Of a stretch of DNA of 64,000 bases, positions 24,963-31,690 are shown piece by piece (the stretch's first letter is position 1; each line of letters opens with the position of its first letter). The translations under genes were made by a program, and so were the position numbers. Source of the DNA: JAZDLO01 sp043801935 (GTDB lineage Bacteria; Actinomycetota; Thermoleophilia; RBG-16-64-13); contig JAZDLO010000058.1 of the NCBI GenBank assembly GCA_043801935.1, positions 1-64,000 on the forward strand. The letters are read 5' to 3'. The notes under the pieces were generated by a model that worked only from the letters and a program-made list of their open reading frames with translations, was not told the DNA's origin and searched no databases.

Positions 24963-25391
24963 CTAAACGTTGTAGACTTCGCGCCCTAGGGTTCTTACCC
25001 AGTTCTGCGCCAACACCTTCTGAGCCTCTTCCGTCCGATCCACACCAAGGATGACGATGGCGTTGTCGTTGACCCTTCCCAGGTGAGGATAGAGGTAATG
25101 GACGTTGATACCGGCGGCCTTGAGTGGCTTCAGCACAGCGTTCACCCCGCCCGGATGGTCCGGAGTCTCCACGGCAAGCACGTCGGTCTCTTTGAGAGTA
25201 TGGCCGCCGGCCGTGAGGATGTTCTTCGCTTTCTCGGGGTCGTCAACGACAAAGCGGACCGTACTGATGTCGGAAGTATCGGCTACAGAGATGGCCCGTA
25301 TGTTAACTCCTTCTCGCCCCAGGGCCTCACTGATAGTGGAGAAACTCCCTGGAACGTTGTCCAGACTCACAGAAAGCTGCTTGATGACCAC
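24963..25391 (-). CDS. Tandem ACT-domain protein
   Basis: A 142-aa protein made of two ACT domains: residues 1-70 (QLSVSLDNVPGSFSTISEAL, VNIRAISVADTSDIS) and 71-142 (DVLAVETPDHPGGVNAVLKP, GINVHYLYPHLGR). Such proteins bind amino acids or similar small ligands and act as sensors. It is the last gene of the korDABC operon, 4 nt after korC, so it may sense the amino acid matching the 2-oxo acid. Proteins of this type next to branched-chain or aromatic 2-oxoacid oxidoreductases are common in anaerobes. Confidence 0.8.
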   Translation of the reverse strand: MVIKQLSVSLDNVPGSFSTISEALGREGVNIRAISVADTSDISTVRFVVDDPEKAKNILTAGGHTLKETDVLAVETPDHPGGVNAVLKPLKAAGINVHYLYPHLGRVNDNAIVILGVDRTEEAQKVLAQNWVRTLGREVYNV

Positions 25392-25395
25392 GCGC

Positions 25396-25935
25396 TTACT
25401 CCTGAATGTAGTTGTAGCCTAAACTGAGAGCTTCCCTGTTGACTTTGATGAGCTTCGATTTGCCTTCACCGAGTATCTCGTTGAGGTTCTCGAGCATCAT
25501 GTCGTAGGAGATCATGTTGCTCGCCCTGACGAGGGCTCCGAGCATGACCATGTTGGCGACCCTGATGGTGCCCAGTCTTTCCGCCAGTTCGCTTGTGGGG
25601 ATCGCCAGGATCTCTATGTCGCTCCTCGCCGATTCGGTATTTACGATGGACGAGTTGACACAGAGAAGGCCCCCGGCCTGGAGAATACTCTGGAACCTGG
25701 CGAAGGACGGCTGGTTCATGGCAACGACGAATTCCGGATCAGAGGCAACAGGAGAAGCGATCTCCTCGTCGGAGACAACGACCGTGCAGTTAGCCGTGCC
25801 GCCCCGCACCTCGACGCCGTAGGCGGGAAAGTAGGTCACGTATTTCCCTTCGAGCATGGCCGCGCTGGCTAGTGTCGTGCCCATGGAGAGGACACCCTGC
25901 CCTCCGAACCCTGAGAATAAGGTCTTTACGAGCAT
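25396..25935 (-). CDS. korC: 2-oxoacid:ferredoxin oxidoreductase, gamma subunit
   Basis: A 179-aa protein of the POR/KOR gamma family: FSGFGGQGVLSMGTTLASAA, VEVRGGTANCTVVVSDEEIA, VAMNQPSF. It contributes the domain that, with alpha and beta, forms the CoA-dependent enzyme converting a 2-oxo acid to acyl-CoA with reduction of ferredoxin. It overlaps the end of korB by 10 nt. Gene order delta-alpha-beta-gamma matches 2-oxoglutarate- or 2-oxoisovalerate-type enzymes; the substrate cannot be fixed from sequence alone. Confidence 0.88.
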   Translation of the reverse strand: MLVKTLFSGFGGQGVLSMGTTLASAAMLEGKYVTYFPAYGVEVRGGTANCTVVVSDEEIASPVASDPEFVVAMNQPSFARFQSILQAGGLLCVNSSIVNTESARSDIEILAIPTSELAERLGTIRVANMVMLGALVRASNMISYDMMLENLNEILGEGKSKLIKVNREALSLGYNYIQE

Positions 25936-26669
25936 GGCACCTCCTTGATGACTCCCAACGGGAACTGCTTGCTCATCACGTCATCGATCCATGCGCAGGA
26001 TTCAAGAGGGCCCATCTTCCAGTTGGTCGGACAGGGGGAAAGTATCTCGACAAGGGAAAAGCCGCACCCGTCAAGCTGCCGCTGGAACGCCTTGGCGATG
26101 GCTCTCTTCGTCTTTGCCACCGCTGCGGGCTTGTTGACAGCGACGCGCTCAAGATAGGACGTGCCGTCGAGCATGGAATACACTTCGCAGATCCTCACGG
26201 GATGCCCGGCGAGAACTGCGTTCCGTCCCGCCGGGGTTGTGGTAGTCACCTGATCGAGGAGCGACGTCGGCGCCATCTGGCCGCCCGTCATACCGTATAC
26301 GCCGTTGTTCACGAAGATCACGGTGATGTTTTCGCCCCTGTTGGCGGCGTGGAACCCCTCGGCCGTGCCGATGGCGGCAAGATCGCCGTCGCCCTGATAG
26401 GAGAAGACCAGGTTCTCAGGTCTTACCCGTTTGATGCCGGTAGCCACGGCGGCACCGCGGCCATGGGCCGACTCGAGGACGTCGATCTCGAAGTAATTGT
26501 AGAGAAGCATGCCGCACCCGGCAGGAGCGACGCAGATGGCGCTCTCCTGAAGGTCCATCTCTTCGATCACTTCCATCAGCAGGCGGTTGATGATCCCGTG
26601 GCCGCATCCGGGACAGTAGTGAAAATGCGCTTCTTTCAGAAGCTTTGGCCTCATATAGACTGCCTTCAT
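25926..26669 (-). CDS. korB: 2-oxoacid:ferredoxin oxidoreductase, beta (TPP) subunit
   Basis: A 247-aa thiamine-pyrophosphate-binding subunit. HYCPGCGHGIINRLLMEV and the TPP motif GDGDLAAIGTAEGFHAANRG are clear, followed by NNGVYGMTGGQMAPTS, typical for the family. It overlaps korA by 4 nt and korC by 10 nt, indicating tight coupling. It would bind TPP and decarboxylate the 2-oxo acid. The Cys in CPGCGHG could belong to the intrinsic cluster seen in simpler POR/KOR enzymes. Confidence 0.9.
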   Translation of the reverse strand: MKAVYMRPKLLKEAHFHYCPGCGHGIINRLLMEVIEEMDLQESAICVAPAGCGMLLYNYFEIDVLESAHGRGAAVATGIKRVRPENLVFSYQGDGDLAAIGTAEGFHAANRGENITVIFVNNGVYGMTGGQMAPTSLLDQVTTTTPAGRNAVLAGHPVRICEVYSMLDGTSYLERVAVNKPAAVAKTKRAIAKAFQRQLDGCGFSLVEILSPCPTNWKMGPLESCAWIDDVMSKQFPLGVIKEVPCS

Positions 26670-27745
26670 CGTTTCTTCCTCTTGCCGCCGGAGTGCGCCT
26701 GGTAGTAGTGACGGGAAATGATCCTGTAGAGCTCGACCGGCATCGGGACAACGCCTCCGGGCCTTCCATAGAAATGGACGTTGCCCTTTCCTTCCAGCGA
26801 AAGCCTCACGTCTTCCACCATCTGACCGGCACTCATCTCAAAGACGAAGAAATCGTTCACCGTCTTTGCCATCTCCCGAAGGGCCTCCCCGGGGAATGGC
26901 CAGAGCGTGATGGGCCGGATCATGCCGACCTTCAGGTTCTCCTCGCGGAGCCTCTTGATAGCGCCCTTGGCGATCCGCGCACCGATGCCATAAGCAACGA
27001 CGACCATGTCGGCGTCTTCCGTCAAGTACGTCTCATATCGGACTTCGTTCTGTTCCATGAGTTGGAACTTGCGGAAGAGCTTCCAGTTGTGTTCTTCATG
27101 GAGCTTGGGGTCGAAGATCAGGGAGTAGACATTCCGAGCCGGCCTGTCTTTTGCTCCCGTGAGAATGTAGTCCTTCTCGTAGTCCGGGGGACGTTTCAGG
27201 TTGTCGAAGTCGACAGGTTCCATCATCTGCCCCAGCATGCCGTCGCCGAGGATGATCACGGGATTGCGGTATCTATCGGCGAGGTCGAAAGCCAGGGGCA
27301 CGACCTCCGTCAGTTCCTGAACGGACCCGGGAGCAAGGACGATGACCCTGTAATCACCGTGGCCGCCCCCACGTGTCGCCTGAAAGTAGTCCGACTGCGC
27401 CGGCGAGATGTTCCCCATGCCGGGGCCACCCCTCACCATGTTGACGATGACGGCGGGAAGCTCGTCGGCCACGAGATAGGAGATGCCTTCTTGCTTGAGA
27501 CTGATGCCAGGCCCGCTCGACGAGGTCATGGCCCGTGCTCCTGCCACAGACGCGCCCAGGACCATGTTAATGGCGCCGATCTCGCTTTCGGACTGGATGA
27601 AGACTCCGCCCGCCTCGACCATGCGCTTTGCCATGTATTCGGTGAGCTCGTTCTGAGGCGTTATGGGATACCCAAAGTAGCTGGTGCAACCGGAAAGGAC
27701 CGCTGCTTCAGCCAGGGCCGCGTTCCCGCTCATCAGACGCTTCAT
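26666..27745 (-). CDS. korA: 2-oxoacid:ferredoxin oxidoreductase, alpha subunit
   Basis: A 359-aa subunit with MSGNAALAEAAVLSGCTSYF, GYPITPQNELTEYMA, SSSGPGISLKQEGISYLVAD and a C-terminal transketolase-like domain (VVVAYGIGARIAKGAIKRLR, GMIRPITLWPFPGEAL). These are hallmark segments of KOR/VOR alpha subunits. Start ATG is taken from the overlap with the ferredoxin gene (4 nt) and alignment to the usual MKxLMSGN beginning. The GYPITP and GPG motifs bind substrate and CoA in characterised relatives. Confidence 0.9.
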   Translation of the reverse strand: MKRLMSGNAALAEAAVLSGCTSYFGYPITPQNELTEYMAKRMVEAGGVFIQSESEIGAINMVLGASVAGARAMTSSSGPGISLKQEGISYLVADELPAVIVNMVRGGPGMGNISPAQSDYFQATRGGGHGDYRVIVLAPGSVQELTEVVPLAFDLADRYRNPVIILGDGMLGQMMEPVDFDNLKRPPDYEKDYILTGAKDRPARNVYSLIFDPKLHEEHNWKLFRKFQLMEQNEVRYETYLTEDADMVVVAYGIGARIAKGAIKRLREENLKVGMIRPITLWPFPGEALREMAKTVNDFFVFEMSAGQMVEDVRLSLEGKGNVHFYGRPGGVVPMPVELYRIISRHYYQAHSGGKRKKR

Positions 27746-27951
27746 CTTCTCTCCACCTCGATGGCGACTTCGGGGCACATGAGAGCGCAGGTGCCGCAAC
27801 CGTTGCATTCCTTGCCCGAGTCAAAGGCGGCGACGAAGTACCCTTTGAGATTCAGCTCCTCGGAAAGGGAAATGCCTTCTTTCAGACAGAATTCAACACA
27901 AAAGGTGCAGCCTTTGCAGCGCTCCTTGTCTATACGGATATGACCCTCCAA
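27742..27951 (-). CDS. korD: 2-oxoacid:ferredoxin oxidoreductase, delta (2x4Fe-4S ferredoxin) subunit
   Basis: A 69-aa bacterial ferredoxin with two 4Fe-4S motifs, CKGCTFCVEFCL and CNGCGTCALMCP, first gene of the kor operon. The start is TTG (reads LEGHIRIDKERC) preceded by GGAGG at a distance of 10 nt. It passes electrons from the TPP centre to free ferredoxin. Confidence 0.88.
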   Translation of the reverse strand: MEGHIRIDKERCKGCTFCVEFCLKEGISLSEELNLKGYFVAAFDSGKECNGCGTCALMCPEVAIEVERR

Positions 27952-28324
27952 TGATGATTACCTCCGCGCGCTTCCGTGCACGCCTCAAGCACGTTGACCA
28001 CGTCACTGGTGATGCGGGCGTGAACAAAGGCATCGATCCGCGTCTGAGCAATAGCGGCCGCAGTCCTAGAGGCCGACCCCGCGCCCGCCACCCCACCGCC
28101 GATTCCGGAGCCCTTGGCGGCCTCCAAAGCCCCGGAGATTTGCAGACTGTACATGCACTAGGCTCATCTGTCCACCGGGCCCCTTACTCTGTGGCCGCCC
28201 TTTGGCTCAACGGGTGCGAGCATATCCACTCATGCGGCGAAGGCGGCGCGACGCTAATGGAGGCGTCAGGTTCTCCTGGTAACATGGACTTGCGGAGATT
28301 CACGGGATAGCAGAGGGGAGTCCA
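27952..28324. other. Divergent intergenic region between kor operon and MBL gene
   Basis: About 370 nt that must hold the promoters for the leftward kor operon and the rightward MBL-fold gene. I see no convincing -35/-10 pair. A minus-strand open frame (27930-28154, 74 aa, MYSLQISGALEAAKG...) overlaps the korD start by 22 nt and has plausible amino-acid composition, but no recognisable family, so I do not call it a gene. Confidence 0.3.
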
Positions 28325-29218
28325 ATGGCACTGAACTACCGAATGTTCCTGCACAGCCACCCCGGCTTTAACAGCACGTCCGTCCTCTTCTACGGAGAGC
28401 GGGACGCCGTGCTGATCGATGCCTGTCAGCTACTGAGCGATGCCCATAAGATGGCTGCCGAGCTCTTGCTCATGGGCAAGAACATCACTCATATCTATGT
28501 CTCTCATTTCCATCCGGATCATCATTTCGGTCTGGGCGTCCTGCAGCCTGCGTTTCCCCAGGCCCGGATAGTGGCACTACCCAGCGTGGTCAGCGATATC
28601 GTTTTCACTTCCAATGACAAGATGGACCTCTGGGGCGGTCCCTTCGGCGACAACATACCGAAGAAAGTGGTCTTCCCCATGCCCCTCCCCGACGCCCGCT
28701 TAGAGGTCGAGGGCTACGGGCTCGAGTTCTCCGACGATTGGGACGGCGACAGCGCAAACAACAGCGTGGTCTGGGTCCCGTCCCTAGGCCTGGCTTGCGC
28801 GACCGATGTCGCCTTCCTCGACGTGCACCTCTGGACATCTGAGAGCGACCCCGCCCGCCGCAACAAGTGGAGGGCTTCGATCAAGAAACTGCGGGAGTTC
28901 GATCCCCGGGTGGTCGTCCCCGGCCATGTCAGCGAGGAGAAGCTCCACCTTGAGGGCACGTCCTGCATCGACTTCTCGCTCCAGTACCTCGACAGGTACG
29001 AAGAGGTCCTTGCCGGAGCCAAGAGCGGGCTGGACCTATGGGAGAGAATGGAACGCTACTATCCGGGGATGAAGGCTGAGGACTTCGGGCTGCAGTGGCA
29101 GTGCCGGCTCTTGTTCCCCAAGAGCTGTCCGGACTGGTTCGCCCAGCTTCCGGGTGAGCCCGGGAAGATCTTCATCGATCCCCATGGCAAGTACATCGGG
29201 GAGCCTCCGCGAGAGTGA
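28325..29218 (+). CDS. Metallo-beta-lactamase-fold hydrolase
   Basis: A 297-aa MBL-fold protein. The metal-binding motif is HFHPDHHFG (HxHxDH), with a further ligand Asp in LACATDVAFLD and His in VVPGHVSEE, so both metal sites look complete. The family covers glyoxalase II, lactonases, phosphodiesterases and alkylsulfatases; the C-terminal 90 residues are a helical extension (LDLWERMERYYPGMKAEDFG). The ATG follows GAGGGGAG. It is a single-gene unit between the kor operon and the leftward alcohol-dehydrogenase operon. A ring-opening lactonase-type role would fit the island but is speculation. Confidence 0.82.
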   Translation: MALNYRMFLHSHPGFNSTSVLFYGERDAVLIDACQLLSDAHKMAAELLLMGKNITHIYVSHFHPDHHFGLGVLQPAFPQARIVALPSVVSDIVFTSNDKMDLWGGPFGDNIPKKVVFPMPLPDARLEVEGYGLEFSDDWDGDSANNSVVWVPSLGLACATDVAFLDVHLWTSESDPARRNKWRASIKKLREFDPRVVVPGHVSEEKLHLEGTSCIDFSLQYLDRYEEVLAGAKSGLDLWERMERYYPGMKAEDFGLQWQCRLLFPKSCPDWFAQLPGEPGKIFIDPHGKYIGEPPRE

Positions 29219-29237
29219 ACGATGCCCGAATCCTCGT

Positions 29238-29564
29238 ATGAAATGCGGCCGCCGACAGGCTAGACTGATCATCGATCAATCCATCGATGGCAGGACGCCC
29301 AGGGACCCCCAGGTGGTCGTGATGGGACTGCCGGAGTACGAACGTGTGCTGACGAAGAGCACGGGCGGAGGGTGGCGTGAGTCGGTGCCGGCCGCGCGCG
29401 AGCGCGTGCAGGGCGAATTACGGGGCAAGACGATCCCCTTTCCAGAGGAAGTGCTCCGACAGGTAAGGGACGAGCGCGATGGGCAGAACGGCGGTCCGGC
29501 TGCTCAGATGACCGCGAACGAAGTGCCGCACGGCGAGGGTAGATCCCCAGGGAGGGTCTGCTAG
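29238..29564 (+). CDS. Small hypothetical protein, possibly antitoxin-like
   Basis: An ORF of 108 codons after the MBL gene: ATG 29238 begins MKCGRRQARLIIDQSIDGRT, then PQVVVMGLPEYERVL and a charged helical tail PEEVLRQVRDERDGQNG. The VVMGLPEYERVL segment is faintly reminiscent of Phd/YefM-type antitoxins, but no toxin gene is adjacent. No clear ribosome-binding site is present. The frame ends within the stop region of the convergent alcohol dehydrogenase gene. It may equally be a gene remnant. Confidence 0.3.
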   Translation: MKCGRRQARLIIDQSIDGRTPRDPQVVVMGLPEYERVLTKSTGGGWRESVPAARERVQGELRGKTIPFPEEVLRQVRDERDGQNGGPAAQMTANEVPHGEGRSPGRVC

Positions 29565-30736
29565 AGCGCCTTCAGGAAGATCTCCGCAGCCTCCTTGGGC
29601 CCTACCTCGCGAGGGTTCATGAAAGCCATAGGAACGGCCTGGAAAGTCATCAGCTCGTCAACGAAGCCGGGGATGTCGGCCTCGGTTATCCCGACTTCGC
29701 TCAGGCGTTGGGGCACGCCCAGGTCGGAGAGCAACCGGCGTACCGCGGCCACCGACTTCAGGGCGGCGTCCATGGTGGAAAGGCCGCGGGTGTTCTCTCC
29801 CATAAGTCGGGCCACCTCTGCGAACTTGTCCGGGCCGGAGATCAGGTTGTACTCCATGACGTAGGGGAGCAGAAGACCGACCTTGGCCCCATGAGAGAGG
29901 TGGACCTTTTTGTGGTGCAGGGCGTGATTCATGAAGTGGGCGATCCCCACACCGCCCACCGATCCGGCCAGCATGGCCACGGCGGCGGCTATCGACAGTC
30001 GGTAGCGGTCTTCCAGGCGCACGGATCCCTTGGCATAGGCGGGCCTGAGACTGGTCGTGACCAGCTTGATGGCTGTGGAGGCATACATGTCGGTGACCAG
30101 GTTGGCCCGGGAGCTGGTGTAGGCCTCGATGGCATGGGTGAGGGCGTCTATGCCGCCGTCGGCCGTGATCCTGGCCGGCAGGTCGCGGGTGAGCTCCGGA
30201 TCGATGATCACTGCGTCTGGGAGGTTCCCACCGGTGATGTACGCGTAGTTGCGGTCATCGCTGGTGTCGGTGGTGAACACCGCGACCGTGCTCCACTCCG
30301 AGCCGGTGCCCGCGGTGGTGGGGATGAGGATCCTGCTGAGACTCTTCGCGGGCGATCCCCCGTCGATGAGGTCCTGGATGCCTATGTCGGGATTGGCGGC
30401 CAGCAGGCCGGCAGTCTTGGTCGCGTCCATGACGCTGCCCCCACCGACCCCGATGAGCAGGTCGTAGCCGCCCTCGCTCGCCATCCGGCTCAGCGCCTCT
30501 ACGGTGCTGACCGGTGCTTCCGGCCCGCACTGGTCGAACACCTCCGCCTTCAGGCCGCCCGAGCCAAGGGCCGCCCGCACGGAAGCGATTATGCCCGCCT
30601 CCACCAACCCCTGATCGGTGACGATGAGGAGTTTCCTCGCGCCGAGGCTCCGCACCAGATCCCCGATGCCGTTCAGAGCGCCTACGCCGATCAGGGTCCG
30701 CGGGACCCTGATCTCGATCACCTCGGTAAGATCCAT
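29561..30736 (-). CDS. Iron-containing alcohol dehydrogenase (group III)
   Basis: A 391-aa Fe-ADH. NAD(P) site: GVGGGSVMDATKTAGLL; IPTTAGTGSEWS; metal ligands Asp and His in DGGIDALTHAIEAYTS and two His in HFMNHALHHKKVHLSHG, all as in the family. Members reduce or oxidise short alcohols, lactaldehyde, 4-hydroxybutyrate or maleylacetate. It is the last gene of the leftward unit that begins with the third transhydroxylase-like pair, 76 nt downstream of the beta subunit gene, so it may act on a product of that pathway. Confidence 0.87.
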   Translation of the reverse strand: MDLTEVIEIRVPRTLIGVGALNGIGDLVRSLGARKLLIVTDQGLVEAGIIASVRAALGSGGLKAEVFDQCGPEAPVSTVEALSRMASEGGYDLLIGVGGGSVMDATKTAGLLAANPDIGIQDLIDGGSPAKSLSRILIPTTAGTGSEWSTVAVFTTDTSDDRNYAYITGGNLPDAVIIDPELTRDLPARITADGGIDALTHAIEAYTSSRANLVTDMYASTAIKLVTTSLRPAYAKGSVRLEDRYRLSIAAAVAMLAGSVGGVGIAHFMNHALHHKKVHLSHGAKVGLLLPYVMEYNLISGPDKFAEVARLMGENTRGLSTMDAALKSVAAVRRLLSDLGVPQRLSEVGITEADIPGFVDELMTFQAVPMAFMNPREVGPKEAAEIFLKAL

Positions 30737-30812
30737 CTCGACGACCTCCTCTTAGTGTGAGTCCTGCGGTATGCGCCCAAGGATGCCGGAGCAAGACCGG
30801 CGTATTGCCGGC

Positions 30813-31649
30813 CTAGGCGGTTCTGGAGAGGACGATGTCTCCCAGATAACGGTCGACATTGGTTCTGACAACCAGCCTCTCGCTCTCGTAGCCCGTAGCC
30901 GAGACTGTCACTGCATAGGTCATACCCGCCGGCAGATCCTCGAACTCGAAGTCCCCGAAGTTGTCGGTCAGCACCGTCTTCTTTGCTCCCTCCCCCTCAA
31001 GGGAGACGCTGACCCCCTCCGCACATTCATCGGTATCGCCGAATACCACGGCACCGGCCACGAATCTCTTCGGAAGGCCGATATAGCGCACCTTTTCCTC
31101 TAGCCCATACTCGGGCTGCAACGCCTCAGTCCGCCCCGAAGCCACCACCCTGGAGATTTCACTTCCGGGATCCTCCAGGTCGCCGAACACCAGGGCACCG
31201 GTGGGACAGGCCTCCACACATCTGGGCTCTTTCCAGCCGTTGTCGAGGAGATGGGCACACAGAGTGCATTTCTGCGGGACTTGTCGTTCCTCGTTCCAGT
31301 AGATCACTCGGTAGGGGCAACTGGAGACCAGGTCCTTCTGCCCGATCGCTTTCCCGGGATCGATGATGACGATGCCGTCGTCTCTTCGATAAACAGCATC
31401 CCCCCGGGACGTCTCCACGCAGGTGGGGCTATCGCAGTGCATACAGGGAACGGCCGTATAGGCAACCTTGACCTTGGGGTAGGCGCCCCGTTCCTTTTCC
31501 CGGATCCGCATCCAGAACTGACCGGTCATCGGCTGGGACACGGAATAGGGCGGACGGTCGTTCCCGCAGTACTCGTCCTTGCAGGCCAAGAAGCAGTTAT
31601 AGCATCCGTTACATTTGCTGACGTCCACTACCATCCCATAGCGAGCCAT
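30813..31649 (-). CDS. Transhydroxylase-like iron-sulfur beta subunit 3 (three-cluster type)
   Basis: A 278-aa beta subunit. Cys motifs: CNGCYNCFLAC; CMHCDSPTC (fourth Cys replaced, ETSR); motif III reduced to SSCP; CTLCAHLLD...CVEACP. This is the same 12-Cys pattern as the beta at 23093, giving three clusters. The C-terminal transthyretin-like domain has NFGDFEFEDLPAGMTYAVTV. It follows its alpha gene after 41 nt. Unlike at 23093, the C-terminal domain here has the same GC-rich composition as its surroundings. Confidence 0.88.
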   Translation of the reverse strand: MARYGMVVDVSKCNGCYNCFLACKDEYCGNDRPPYSVSQPMTGQFWMRIREKERGAYPKVKVAYTAVPCMHCDSPTCVETSRGDAVYRRDDGIVIIDPGKAIGQKDLVSSCPYRVIYWNEERQVPQKCTLCAHLLDNGWKEPRCVEACPTGALVFGDLEDPGSEISRVVASGRTEALQPEYGLEEKVRYIGLPKRFVAGAVVFGDTDECAEGVSVSLEGEGAKKTVLTDNFGDFEFEDLPAGMTYAVTVSATGYESERLVVRTNVDRYLGDIVLSRTA

Positions 31650-31690
31650 AGAGATCAGACCTCCCGATCTGCTATCCGGTGATCAGCCGG

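Noticed and set aside
25396..27951. Kor operon as an indolepyruvate oxidoreductase (IorAB)
   Set aside because: Separate alpha, beta, gamma and ferredoxin subunits in delta-alpha-beta-gamma order fit KOR/VOR, not the two-subunit Ior layout.
27930..28154. 74-aa minus-strand frame overlapping korD
   Set aside because: Composition is plausible but there is no family match or clear ribosome-binding site, and it overlaps the korD start.
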